Positions 46,469 to 58,044 of a stretch of DNA of 64,000 nucleotides are shown in pieces (the first letter of the stretch is position 1; every line of letters starts with the position of its first letter). The DNA comes from Selaginella tamariscina. Lineage: Eukaryota > Streptophyta > Lycopodiopsida > Selaginellales > Selaginellaceae. The position numbers and the translations under genes were made by a program. The notes beneath the pieces were generated by a model that saw only the letters and a list, made by a program, of their open reading frames with translations, was not told where the DNA came from and did no database searches. Where the stretch lies: assembly GCA_003024785.1 (NCBI GenBank), contig PUQB01000215.1:327501-391500 (forward strand), written 5' to 3'.

Positions 46469-47398
46469 TGTCAGAGTTTTTACTTGGTGCCACAAAGGCG
46501 GCTTGCCAGATGCCAACCTTAGAATCCCCTTTTTGGAAACCCCACAAAATCTAGTAAAGTAACCCATATTAGGAACCCAACCCTTAGAAGCTTAAACCCC
46601 AGTTGACCAAGTCCACGAACGAGGCTCACCTTGTGAATCATGATACACAGATTAGCCAAGCTATAGGTGTCGTTCCTAGCTTGGCGTGGTTATTAGTTCT
46701 GCAGAATGTGAACTTGGGCAATGCCTTTGAGCTTACGAGCAAGTTTTCGGACCAAGGAATTTGATTAACTCCTTAAAGGTGACATACCCGGTCATAAAGG
46801 CAAGATCCTGCCAACGATAAAAATAGTTTAACCCAAAGGTGGGATGTACCCTTGTCGTATGGAAGTTAGGGCAGTACAACAGAGGGTTGCGCCTTGACGA
46901 CATAAGTTTAGCTTGCACTGATAAGAGGTTACAAGCTCTCTTTTGAACCCATGAAGCCTCATTACACATATTCTACCTTATTTATGTGACGGAGCGCCCC
47001 CCCCCCTCCCCTCTTTTGTTTTCCTAAGTGAGTATAAGTGGGTTGGCACGGAAATGCCAGCCCTTAATGAAATGAGTTGCCTAACCCTAACCCTAACCCC
47101 TAGGGGCATGGGGTTAGGGAAAACCCTAGGGGTGTCCCTAACCTTTTTGACAAGCTGTATTTTAACGGAAAGTTTATTTTGGAACATCAAAACCAGGGGA
47201 GAGTTTTCTAAATAGAAGTGCTACCTTCGCCTAGAGTTTCTTGTAAATACCTAACAACACTCGGCTGGACCATCACTAGATATCCAAGTGTACTATGCAG
47301 GCCTGTTTCTTCTACATTTAGGGTTCACCACACAACTCAGTAGGTAACAATAATCAAACCCTAAAGTAAAGGGTCAAGTCATAATAAAAACTATGACA
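46469..47398 (-). repeat. 5' LTR of outer Ty3 element
   Basis: About 930 bp, TG...CA, the partner of 35424-36368. It carries CCTAACCCTAACCC telomere-like repeats near 47080-47100. Confidence 0.8.
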
Positions 47399-47403
47399 AG
47401 GAG

Positions 47404-48019
47404 ACAACATGTTTGAGGGTCAAGAATGGTGCTTGTTGTTGGTGAAGGACATCATAAAAATATTGGACGACATCCTCGAGGCAGAGATGGTTGCAGTCCA
47501 CAAAGGAGACTTTCATGTCCATTGACATACTCAGTGGCAAAAGGATGCATGAGCACATAATAAGAAATTTCTCAGGTCCTTCCTTGTCAACCAGCAAGTG
47601 CTTGGAGAGAAGTTTAATAAGATTCATGACTGGGATGCAAGAATTGGTGAAGGACATCATAAAAAATATTGAATGACATCCTCGAGGCAAGAGATGGTTG
47701 CAGTCCACAAAGGAGACTTTCATGTCCATTGACATACTTGGTGGCAAGAGGATGCATGAGCACATAACAAGAAATTTCTCAGGTCCTTCCTTGTCAACCA
47801 ACAAGTGCTTGGGGAGAAGTTTAATAAGATTCGTGACTAGGATGCAAGAACAATTATGTGACCTTGTCAACCAACAAGTGCTTGGAGAGAAGTTTAATAA
47901 GATTCGTGACTGGGATGCAAAAACAATTATGTGACCTTGTCAACCAGCAAGTGCTTGGAGAGAAGTTTAATAAGATTCATGACTGGGATGCAAGAACAAT
48001 TATGTGACCAACTAGCAGT
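47404..48019 (+). pseudogene. Decayed transposon-like gene, piece 2
   Basis: It continues in frame from 35423 once the outer Ty3 and one flanking 5-mer are removed. Coding texture includes MFEGQEWCLLLVKDIIKIL, MVAVHKGDFHVH and VLGEKFNKIRDWDART, with TGA stops where CGA is expected. A segment of about 205 bp (47450-47655) is tandemly repeated at 47660-47865. The piece ends in CCAACTAGCAG, where the next Ty3 element begins at 48020, and resumes at 55066. Confidence 0.5.
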
Positions 48020-48540
48020 TGTAAAGATCATGAGTTATTTTTTGCCTTTCACAGGTCTCGCACTTGGAGAGAAGTTTAATAAGATTCGTGACTGGGATGC
48101 AAGAACAATTATGTGATCAACTAGCGATTGTAAAGATCATGAGTTATTTTTTGCCTTTCACAGTCTCGGCACTTGGAGAGAAGTTTAATAAGATTCATGA
48201 TTGGGATGCAAGAACAATTATGTAACTAACTAGCAACTATAAAGATCATGAGTTATTTTTTGCCTTTCACCTTTCACAGGTCTCGGGTTTCATGAGTTAT
48301 TTTTTGCCTTTCACAGGTCTCAGCACATGGAGAGAAGTTTAATAAGATTCGTGATTGGGATGCAAGAACAATTATGTAACCAACTAGCAGAGAAGTTTAA
48401 TAAGATTCGTGATTGGGATGCAAGAAACAATTATGTGAACCAACTAGCAAACTATAAAGATCATGAGTTATTTTTTGTTTATGTGACCAACTAGCAACTA
48501 TAAAGATCATGAGTTATTTTTTGCCTTTCACCGGTCTCGG
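48000..48540. repeat. Tandem array spanning host gene / 5' LTR junction
   Basis: About six imperfect copies of a 50-110 bp unit. Each unit joins the end of piece 2 (AAGTTTAATAAGATTCGTGA, then CCAACTAGCAACTA) to the first 40-50 bp of the LTR (TAAAGATCATGAGTTATTTT, then GCCTTTCACAGG). Because the unit includes both target and element sequence, the array arose after insertion. Confidence 0.75.
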
Positions 48541-48916
48541 GTTTCATGAGTTATTTTTTGCTTTTTACAGGACTTGAACCTGAGACCTTTTCACTAAGGC
48601 ACATATGTGTTAGCCAACTTATCCGTATAATCTTGGATGCTAAATTACACCATCAACAACAAAGCATATATTCATACGCATGTTCCAGACCAGTTGTGGA
48701 CCACACATTCTAGACCAATTGTGGATCACACAATCCTCAGGACCTCAGATATATAAACAAGGTTCCAGTTCCAAGTTTTTTAGAATCATTCAACACCAGT
48801 CTTTGGCCTTGTGTTTCATTTTGTATTCATTTCTCTCTTGAATATAATCTCCTCCTTTTAGCTCAAAGGTTCCGCCCTTGTTCTAAAGGTTTCGCCCTTT
48901 GCACAAGGTCATGACA
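48499..48916 (+). repeat. 5' LTR of plus-strand Ty3 element
   Basis: It starts TATAAAGATCATG (TG changed to TA) and ends GGTCATGACA. It is homologous to 43258-43653 in reverse. An upstream first junction copy at 48020 keeps the TG start. Confidence 0.7.
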
Positions 48917-49031
48917 GTTTAAATGATTTTGAAGTAGTGACAAGCTTCTGCTCCCGTTTGTCATCGATCCCATTTTCTTTCTTTCTTTCTTTATTTCTTT
49001 TTTCTTTTTCAATTTTTTTCTTCGACTCATC

Positions 49032-49960
49032 ATGTTCGAGCATGCTCTTCATGAGCAAGTTGCTGCCCTCTAGTAGTAAATCAAACAACTACACCTGAAG
49101 AATGATCAGCTTCGACAACGTGCGAATTCTCTAGAGCCAAAGATTAGCATGCCCAAAAAGTTCGATGGTACCCGATTGAAGTTTTGAGGTTTTCTTAATC
49201 AAGTTCGTCTGTGGATCGTGATGCAACCGAGGCGCTACAGCACAAACCTATTAAGGTTGAATTGATCGGGTCGCTACTTTTCAATTCTGATCTTTCATGG
49301 TTCTCAGCCTTGCTGGAGAACAATGATCTGATCCTTGGGAATTTTGGAGTTTGTGGAATGGTTCATGGCGATGTTCAATGACGCGGATCGTGAAAGTGCT
49401 GCCATCACCAAACTCCGCTAGCTTCACCAAGGGGGTATGTTGGTAGCAAAGTACACGTCGAAGTTCCACCTCCTTGCTTGTGATGTCACCTGGGGAGATC
49501 GTGCTCTCAAGGAGGTTTTCTAGTCGGGGTTGCAGGACAAGATCAAAGACATGTTGTTAAATTTTGTTGTTCCAGAAACCCTCACCAGCATGATAGAGTT
49601 GGCAATCTGTTGTGACAATCGGTTAATCGAGCGGAAACAAGAACGTCGGCATCCTTCTTTCTTTCCGATGCCGTCTTCTTCCATTTCTCCAGTCCCTGTT
49701 TCTCATATGTTGATCCATCATCTTCCTCAGTAGAACCATCCCTGATAGAATTAGGGCGATCACGTCGAGGCAAGCTTTTGCCAATTGAACGCCAGAAGCG
49801 GATTCAGTACAAGCTTTGTCTGTACTGTGGGGACACGTACCACAAGCAGGAAAATTGTTATCAACATCCAAAGCAAGCTCGTGAAGTGGCCCTTGCTGTG
49901 CTATCGGGAAACAAGAAGATCCAGCTCGAATAAGAGCCATCTGGCTGGATTACCATGGAA
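49032..49960 (+). pseudogene. Gag (plus-strand Ty3)
   Basis: The start is [13 protein letters not shown] at 49032, homologous to the nested copy's gag. It is broken by stops and shifts. Blocks with [17 protein letters not shown] (near 49560) and a knuckle CLYCGDTYHKQENC (near 49820-49870) remain. At about 49522 the nested copy has TTC CGG and this copy has TTC TAG, a double transition at a CpG site. Confidence 0.7.
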
Positions 49961-50029
49961 CAACTCATGTTCCTCACTCAAAACATCTTCCTTTCCTCAT
50001 CTTGGATCATTCCATCCACGAAGATTTGC

Positions 50030-53000
50030 AAGCCGTTCCATGTTTGGTGCACCTGAAGACGCTAGAGATAGAGTTCTCTGGTAAAGCTTTGGTGGATAGC
50101 AAAGCGAACGCAAATTTCATCGACGAGAATTTTGCTGTCAAGCACGGGATTGTCTACATCCTTTGAAGACTCTGGTTCTATATGGGTCGTTGATGGACGA
50201 GATATCAAATCTGGAGTGGTAATAAATGACATAGAGTTCGTTGAGGTCATTGCTTGCGGTGCTATGTGCAACATCTCCTTTAGTGTTGTTTCTATTCTGA
50301 ACTTATGATTATCCTTGGTTTGCCATGGATCGAGTTGGTGGATCCTGGTTTGGAAGAACGTTTCATGAACAGTTTCCCAGCTGTTTCAACTCCGGCCACA
50401 CTCTTTAATTCCGATCCTATTCCAATTCCTCCTTCGCTTCAATCTCGCATATCACCTTGAAGCAGTTCAAGAAAGAACCGACATGACCTAGCGTCCGTGT
50501 TCACAATCAAAGTCTATTCTTGCTCTGCTAAGGATGTTTCTAGTCCTGTTCCTCTGCCTTACCAAAGCAGTATGCTAATTTCGCAAACGTCTTCAACAAA
50601 AAAAAAGCTTCTACCTTGCCACCGCACTGTGAGTACGATTGTCCTATCGATCTTGTTGAGGGTAAGCAGCCATCCTCCGATCCCATCTATGTCTCTTATT
50701 GACAGAGTTGGAGACATTGAGGAAATACATTGAGAAGAATCTTGTCACCGAATTTATCCGTCATTCACGATCACCAACTGGTGCCCAGTATTCTTTTTTT
50801 CAAGAAGGATGGAAGTCTTCGGTTCGTGGTGAACTACCGGGATCTGAACAAGGTCACCATTTCAAACAAGTATCCTCTCACACTCGTCTCCGACATGCTC
50901 GAGCGTCTTTCTGGTGCCCGACATTTCACAAAGATCAATTTAAAAGGAGCGTACAATCTCATTCGAATCTGAGAAGGGGACGAGTGGAAAACAGCATTCC
51001 ATACACGCTACGGACATTTCGAGTACGTAGTAATGCCGTTTGGCCTGATAAATGCACATGTTATTTTCCAACACATGGCTAACGATATTTTTCGGGACTT
51101 CTTAGATTTGTTTGTCATCATGTACCTAAATGACATCCTAATATTTTCTAAGACTCGAGAAGAATAAGAATGACATGTATGGTTAGTCTTGGAAAAGCTT
51201 TGGAAGCACCACCTATTTGCCAAGTTGGAGAAGTGCTCTTTTAGTCAGCAATTTGTCGAGTTCCTAGGGTACATCGTTTCAGTTGAAGGTGTTTACATGG
51301 ATCCTGCAAAAGTCCAGACTGTATTGGAGTGGAAAAGACTATTAAATGTTTGTGACGTTCAATGTTTCCTTAAGTTTGCGAACTTTTATTGACGTTTTGT
51401 TCGGAATTTCTCCAAGATTGCATTGCCATTAACAAAGTTGACTGGCAAGGATGTTCCATTTGTCTGGTCCTCTAAGGTTGAGGAGGCATTCGAGTTCCTA
51501 AAGAAGGCATTCACCTTGGCACTTGTTCTTATCCATCCTGACCCTGCGAAGCCATATTTCGTGGAAGCTGATGCCTCTGATTTTGCTATTGGTGGAGTGC
51601 TATCTCAGGAAGGTCCAGATCATCTTCTCCATCCCATTGCTTTTCATTCCCGCAAATTCACTGCAGATCAACTACGATGTCTACAATAAGGAGCTGCTGG
51701 CGATCATCGATGCCTTTGAGGAGTGGCACAGATTCCTTGAAGGTTCTTCGCATGTGGTTAAGGTGTATTGTGATCACAAGAACCTCCAGTACTTGGCAAC
51801 AGCATGAGTTCTCAATCAGTGTCAGGCGCGATGGGCACAGTCTTTGTCCCGATTCTAATATGTGATTATTCATCGTCCTGGTCGTCTAAATGGCAAAAGA
51901 AAATGCTTTATCTCATCGCAGTTACCTAGCTCCAATACCATGTGAAATCCCATTTGATCAACAAGAACAAGTCATCATGAGCTCTGACTAGTTGTTGGTG
52001 AATGCGCTTTCCATTCTTCTGCTCTAGTTGACACTTCGTTTTTGGATTAATCCAAAAAAGTCTTCCTCAAGAAGTTTGCTCGTGATGTCCTTGCACATGT
52101 TCGACGAGTTCAGCCACTGTCTTTAGGGTCACAACTACGAGATTATGCTGCTTTCCATCTTCATAATGGGTTTTATACCACCACATCCAAACGGACGGAG
52201 AGCTGAGGTTGCAAGCTATCCAACATTGCCATGACAACACAGCTGTGGGACATTTTGGCATTCGGAAGACAATCGAGCTGGTATAGCGTGTGTTCTGGTG
52301 GCCTCGACTTCGTATGTATGTTGAAAAATTTGTGCGATCTTGTGATATGTGCCAGCGTACTAAGCTTCCTCATCATCAACCAATTCAACTACTACATCCT
52401 CTTCCTATTGCTTAGCAACCATGATCCTCCATCACCATGGATTTCCTCACTGATTTACCACTTCTAGAGGGTTTGATGCTATCCTAGTCATTGTTGATTG
52501 GTTTTCTAAGATGGCGCACTTTGTTCCTTGCAACAAGACATGTTTGGGTCCTGATGCTGCAGATTTGGTGTACCAAGAGGTGTTCCATCTTCATAGTCTT
52601 CTTGATAAACTTGTCATTAATCGAGGTCCCTAGTTCACTTCGGCCTTTTGGTGGAGATTCCTAGATCGATTACATATCACCAGGAAGCTGTCTACTGCAC
52701 ATCATCCTGAAACATATGGCCAAACGGAGCGCACAATTCAGACTCTGGAACAATATCTCCGGTGTTTCATTTCTCATCTGCAAGATGATTGGGTCGGTCT
52801 CCTTCCTGCTGCCGAGTTCGTGTACAACAACATGGCACACTCATCCATAGGTGTGTTGCCATTTTTCGCATTCTCTGGTGTTCATCCTTGCTAGTTCTAT
52901 AGCTTGCCCATGGTTCTTGGCCTTATCACTGCTGCCGATGATCGTGTTGAGCATCTCCAACAGGTCCATGAAGAAGTGCAACATCATCTTCAACATGCTC

Positions 53001-53252
53001 AAGATTTGCAACAACAAGCTGTTGATCTTTCCCATTCCTCTCCTCCAGCATTCACAGTTAGTGACCAAGTGTGGCTCCTCCGGCATCATTGGCCAACCAC
53101 ACGTGTTCTATGTTTCTTTGTTGGAGCCTTATCATGCTCCTTTTGAACCCGGTCAACTTCTTCCACCACCTCCTCCAATTACAGTTGCTGGTGAACGCAC
53201 TTGGGAGCCTGCTACACCCAGCGAACGCACTTGGGAGCCTGCTACTCTTTGA
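50030..53252 (+). pseudogene. Pol: protease, RT, RNase H, integrase (plus-strand Ty3)
   Basis: Protease: LVDSKANANF near 50090 in place of the DSGA active site. RT: 50690-51400, with the active site now YLNDILIFS (Asp to Asn) near 51122. RNase H: 51420-51870, with [20 protein letters not shown] and [12 protein letters not shown]. Integrase zinc and core: 52060-52860, and a C-terminal part near 53090-53250 with VSLLEPYHAPFEPGQLLPPP. Many stops (for example TGA for CGA after FY near 51391) and frame shifts make it non-functional. The lost catalytic residues in protease and RT are both G-to-A changes on the coding strand. Confidence 0.75.
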
Positions 53253-54715
53253 GGTTGCTGCAATTCTTAACTCCTCTTCGAGGTTGCTGCAATTCTTAAC
53301 TCCAAGCTTGTTCGTGGTCAGCTTCACTATATCGAAATAGTGATCATGGATTATTTTTTGCCGCCTGCTACTCTTCGAGGTTGCTGCAATTCTTAACTCC
53401 AAGCTTGTTCGTGGTCAGCTTCACTATATCAAAATAGTGATCATGGATTATTTTTTGCCGCCCAGCAAACGCACTTGGGAGCCTGGCTACTCATCTTGTT
53501 CATGCTCTTGATCTTTGCCGATGGGTGGAATGTGAATGCACTTGGGAGCCTGGCTACTCATCTTGTTCATGCTCCTGATCTTTGCCATCGAAGGGGGATA
53601 GTGTAAGGTTGCTGCAATTCTTAACTCCAAACTTGTTCGTGGTTAGCTTCACTATGATGCATGGTGCTCATCATCGAAGGGGGATAGTGTAAGGTTGCTG
53701 CAATTCTTAACTCCAAACTTGTTCGTGGTTAGCTTCACTATGATGCATGGTGCTCGTCATCGAAGGGGGGATAGTGTAAGGTTGCTGCAATTCTTAACTC
53801 CAAGCTTGTTCATGGTGGGGGGATAGTGTAAGGTTGCTGCAATTCTTAACTCCAAACTTGTTCGTGGTTAGCTTCACTATGATGCATGGTGCTCATCATC
53901 GAAGGGGGATAGTGTAAGGTTGCTGCAATTCTTAACTCCAAACTTGTTCGTGGTTAGCTTCACTATGATGCATGGTGCTCGTCATCGAAGGGGGGATAGT
54001 GTAAGGTTGCTGCAATTCTTAACTCCAAGCTTGTTTGTGGTTGGTTAGCTTCACTATGATGCGTGGTGCTCGTCATCGAAGAGGGATAGTGTAAGGTTGC
54101 TGCAATTCTTAACTCCAAGCTTGTTCGTGGTGGGGGATAGTGGTGGGGGATAGTGTAAGGTTGCTGCAATTCTTAACTCCAAGCTTGTTCGTGGTGGAAG
54201 CTTGTTCGTGGTGGGGGATAGTGTAAGGTTGCTGCAATTCTTAACTCCAAGCTTGTTCGTGGTGGGGGGATAGTGTAAGGTTGCTGCAATTCTTAACTCC
54301 AAGCTTGTTTGTGGTGGAAGCTTGTTCGTGGTGGGGGATAGTGTAAGGTTGCTGCAATTCTTAACTCCAAGCTTGTTCGTGGTGGGGGATAATGTAAGGT
54401 TGCTGTAAGGTTGCTGCAATTCTTAACTCCAAGCTTGTTCGTGGTGGAAGCTTGTTCGTGGTGGGGGGATAGTGTAAGGTTGCTGCAATTCTTAACTCCA
54501 AGCTTGTTCGTGGTGGAAGCTTGTTCGTGTGGGGGGATAGTGTAAGGTTGCTGCAATTCTTAACTCCAAGCTTGTTCGTGGTGGGGGATAATGTAAGGTT
54601 GCTGTAAGGTTGCTGCAATTCTTAACTCCAAGCTTGTTCATGGTGGGGGATAGTGAAAGGTTGCTGCAATTCTTAACTCCAAGCTTGTTCGTGGTCAGCT
54701 TCACTATGTTGATCA
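53250..54715. repeat. Tandem array at polypurine tract / 3' LTR start
   Basis: About 19 copies of a unit whose core is TTGCTGCAATTCTTAACTCC followed by AAGCTTGTTCGTGG; lengths range from about 50 to 90 bp. Most units also contain GGGGGATAG/TGTAAGG, which is the polypurine tract plus the first bases of U3. The array thus repeats the PPT-U3 boundary. Minus-strand open frames here are artefacts of the repeat. Confidence 0.85.
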
Positions 54716-55060
54716 TGGATTATTTTTTATCTTTCACAGGACTTAAACCCAAGACCTTTTCGCTAAGACACATATGTGTTAGCCAACTTGTCCGTATGAT
54801 CCTAGATATTGAATTACACCATCAACAGCAAGGCGTATATTCATACGCATGTTCCAGACCAATTGTGGATCACACAATCCTTAGGACCTCAGATATATAA
54901 ATAGGGTTCCAGTTCCAGATTTCTCAGAATCATTCAACACCAATCTTCAGCCTTGTGTTTCATTTTGTATTTATTTCTCTCTTGAATACAATCTCCTCCT
55001 TTCAACTCAAGGGTTCTGCCCTTATTCTAAAAGTTTCGGCCTTTGCACAAGGTCGTGATA
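54654..55060 (+). repeat. 3' LTR of plus-strand Ty3 element
   Basis: From the last TG after a GGGGGATAG tract to GGTCGTGATA (TGACA changed to TGATA). It includes the array unit at its 5' end, then the ATTATTTTTTATCTTTCACAGG segment shared with the other LTRs. Confidence 0.7.
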
Positions 55061-55065
55061 GCAGC

Positions 55066-56897
55066 TATATATAATTGATTGGTCGGTGAACATAGAGGTT
55101 TATATGAAACAAGAATAAAGTCATTAGCGTTGTGGCAGCACAAAACAAATACATTACTTACCTTTTGTGGCAAAAATAACGAGCATACATGTGAAACAAA
55201 TTTCCAAGTTGTTATTGGTGAATGAGAGGCCGGGTATGACAACATCATACAAGCTTTTCAACAAAATCTTAAAGCTTCATATGCAAGAATCATGGTGGTC
55301 AACCCTTTACTTCTAACCTTACCAGAACTAGTTATATTTGTGCAATTAACATGCAACAAGTTTGAAAATTGTTTAGATTTTTTTCACCAACTTAACAAGC
55401 TTCTTTATCGTTACCAATGGTTAGAGCTTTCTATGTTATGGAAAAGACATATTCGCTTTGTATTGGGTCCAATTGTTGGCCATGGTTTTGATGGTGACAA
55501 GTGTCGAAGAAAGGCACAATTGCAAGATTACAACAAGACAAAGATGATGCCATTTGCCATTTATTGGGAAGGCTGGAAAATGTTTACATCAATGACAGTG
55601 GATGGGGACGTTGAGGATCTACATGACCAAGACTACATTCATAATGGGAAAAAACTAGTCAATGCTATCAATGTTGCTTCAAGAGCACTAGTTGTTGGAA
55701 ATAATTTGATCACAATGAACCATATCATGGACGTTTGGAAGCTTCTACCACATAAACAACATGGGCTATGTGCTGGAGATGTGGAGAGACGAGATCGACA
55801 AAACTGGGTTGTTGTTCAAAGAATAGCAAGTAAAAAAGTGCAACACTGCCTTTCTATCTTGAGAGTGCAGCTGAGAACATAGGGACACATGTGTACTTGG
55901 AAGTGGTAGCATTGTATATGGACATCTTCATGTCTTCAACAAAATCAATTGCGAAGAGAGTAGTTGCCACATCAACAGTATCCTTCTTTTTCAGGTTTGG
56001 TTTAATCACCTCCTTTTATTTTTTCATTCTTTATTCACTTCATAGATTGTGAAGGCTCTGGTTGCTCAACCATTTCTAGTACAAGCTCAAGGAAAATTTT
56101 GTGAGCAATGAGTGTTTCATGAATATTCAAATGAGTTGCCACTTCATTGTGCTATTGGTGAAGCTCTTTAGAGATAAGTATCCTACTCTAGGGCTTCCTT
56201 TTGCTTCTATAGGCTCTGATGTTTGCAAGAATGTTTTCAGCAAGGTTGGCTCTCAACCACAATTTAAGAGAACTTATGATGGTGGCCAGTTTATTTCAGC
56301 TATTAAGAACATGAACCAGATTGTAGAGTTGAAGACAACAAGGAATGTATTTATACCATCAAGACACATGAGGCATGAATGCATTTGGTCAAAGTTGGAG
56401 GAGGATTTTTGTGGACATCAAATTGAACTTTGCAATTTACGATATTATAGTGGAGTAAAAACAGATGAGAGGCTCATTCAAGCACTAAAAAGGGGCTTGG
56501 TTGCAACACAAGAGAAGTGTGAAACTCTTGGTATGAAATTGACAGATGCTTGATGGGATGCACCCTAGTTAAATAAGGACTTACTAAAGTGTCCAAGGAA
56601 GTCATTGTTAATGTTAGTGATGAAGTTGATAGTTAAAATCAAGATAGTTATGGCATTATAAATCCAAATGAGCTTTAAGCTCAAGAAGAACAAGCAGCCG
56701 CAACAAAATTGCATTTTCTAATGAAGAAGAGTCACATAAAGATGGACATGATCATGAAAAGATTAACACTTTTATTCTTGTTGACAAAAAGCAGGTTTTT
56801 AAGAGGACTTTAGTGAGTAGGTTAAATGACAATCCTTTTCTGAGCAAAAACAAGCTTACCAAGGTTCGAGCTTCTAATTATCATCTATATTGGTAGT
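55066..56897 (+). pseudogene. Decayed transposon-like gene, piece 3
   Basis: It resumes the host gene after the Ty3 element: LVGEHRGLYETRIKSLALWQ near 55090, then a long frame 55250-55880 with NPLLLTLPELVIFVQLTCNK, HIRFVLGPIVGHGFDGDKCR, MDVWKLLPHKQHGLCAGDVE and WVVVQRIASKKVQHCL. A shifted frame reads VYLEVVALYMDIFMSSTKSI, ending near 56000. The frame at 56101-56553 has LGLPFASIGSDVCKNVFSKV and YDGGQFISAIKNMNQIVELK. A last block near 56720-56896 has VFKRTLVSRLNDNPFLSKNK. Stops and shifts break it. The SDVCxxxFSKxG motif suggests an RNase H-type C-terminus, but I cannot name the family. Confidence 0.5.
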
Positions 56898-57392
56898 GAT
56901 GTGGGGGTACTTTATGAAATTAAACAACCTCAACAATGTAGCAATAAAACAAAATGGAGATGGTGACTTGGTCGAATAGTGAAGATCAATAGTAAAAAAT
57001 CAAGTTATCACAAAGGCTTTATTGACCTCAACAATAGGCCAACAAATACAAGAGTCTACCTCATTTAGATTTATACTTATGACCTTCATTATTATAAAGC
57101 AGTGGACCTAGATTCCATTATTAGCAAATTTATTTGATCTTTGATCCAATAATGGAATAATGAACTAAATGCAAGATTTGTTTTTCCTCACATATTTTGT
57201 TTTAGGCACTTTTTACATGAATGTGATAGATCAGAGTTGACACTTTTGTTACATCCTTTCAAAAAAGTTGTGAGAACCTCCTAGTCGCCAGCAAAAAAAA
57301 AATAATTCACATAAGAGGTTAGACTTAAAATATATGAGGTTTGAGCAAATGTTTTTTTTTTCATGTATACAAAGGTTAAGTTTGCATTTTTC
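56898..57392. other. Spacer with faint coding texture
   Basis: A short plus-strand stretch (about 57005-57120) reads HKGFIDLNNRPTNTRVYLI before stops. It may be the tail of the preceding pseudogene. Otherwise AT-rich. Confidence 0.3.
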
Positions 57393-58009
57393 TTATGTAT
57401 ACAGTGGATTTTTTCCTAGGCCACCAGCACAAGTGTTTCCAACTTGATATAAAGCCCACAGAACTCTCAAAACCATGGACGTCTCATTGGTCCGAGTAGC
57501 TCCCAGAACAGTCACTAAGCATTCCTTGAAAGGAGCCTTGCCTACAGTCTGAAGATACTCGTTACCAATCCAGTAACCACCACTTGTCATGAGCTCTTAA
57601 GTTTGCCATAGTCCCGTTTAGAGACATCTTTATTCACCTTCCTATGGGCCGTCAACCTTTCTGCCTATGTCCTGGTTGACCCATCTCGGAGAGTGTACGG
57701 GTTATCCTCCCAGGAAGCCAGCCCAGTGAGCCAAAGAAATCCGGCATCGGCACAGCAGCACCAACTTTTGGCTCAATCTCTATCATATGATAGTCGTAGC
57801 TTCTCATCTCCGCGATATTGGTAGGGCTTAAAGACACTGACCAATTTGAAGAGATCTTCAGCACTTGCTTCAATGTTAGATTCAATCGTTTTTATCTCAT
57901 AAGGAAACAACAGCATATACAACTTCTGCAATGCCGCCACTACAACACAAATAATGAGAATCCTCAAGATCTTCTGGCAGAACTTACCTCGCCGCCATAG
58001 CGAATGCAA
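57393..58009 (-). pseudogene. Fragments of an unrecognised minus-strand gene
   Basis: Three minus-strand frames have protein-like composition: a block with SYDYHMIEIEPKVGAAVPMP and FFGSLGWLPGRITRTL near 57665-57800; a block with GYWIGNEYLQTVGKAPFKEC and VLRVLWALYQVGNTC near 57400-57590; and an N-terminal region. A possible start exon ATGGCGGCGAG ends in a GTAAGTT donor at about 57986, with an acceptor ATTGCAG at about 57926. Splicing these gives the frame of the first block, but with a TAA about 14 codons in. It looks like a decayed gene. The family is unknown. Confidence 0.35.
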
Positions 58010-58044
58010 ACCCTACCAAACTCTCCGAGGGATATTCAGCTTCT

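Larger units (their letters stand above)
35424..47398 (-). mobile_element. Outer Ty3-type LTR retrotransposon
   Basis: Paired LTRs (35424-36368 and 46469-47398) start TGTCATAG and end CTCTGACA on the minus strand. A tRNA-like primer site lies beside the right LTR and a polypurine tract beside the left, so the element is on the minus strand. Coding order from right to left is gag, zinc knuckle, protease region, RT, RNase H, integrase, as in Ty3 elements. All domains are broken by stops and shifts. The RT is split by a solo-LTR-like insertion (38834-39006) and a complete younger element (39028-43653). Flanking 5-mers GGGAT and AGGAG match imperfectly; taking them as a target duplication restores the frame of the interrupted host gene. 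Confidence 0.85.
48499..55060 (+). mobile_element. Second Ty3-type element, plus strand, decayed
   Basis: It is related to the nested element at 39028-43653 and runs in the opposite direction. The 5' LTR is about 48499-48916 (with earlier partial starts from 48020) and the 3' LTR about 54654-55060. Target duplication is GCAAC/GCAGT on the left and GCAGC at 55061-55065. Coding order is gag (49032-), protease, RT, RNase H, integrase, ending at about 53252. Unlike the nested copy it retains the whole integrase region, but it has many stops and C-to-T/G-to-A changes. Tandem arrays lie at both U3 starts. Confidence 0.8.

Noticed and set aside
47391..47870. 159-codon minus-strand frame in the duplicated segment
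   Set aside because: It is the antisense of piece 2, which continues in frame from 35423 on the plus strand; the internal repetition reflects the 205 bp tandem duplication.
53963..54716. Repeated minus-strand frames rich in NKLGVKNCSNLTLSP
   Set aside because: They are translations of the tandem array at the PPT/U3 boundary, with no start context or homologous protein.
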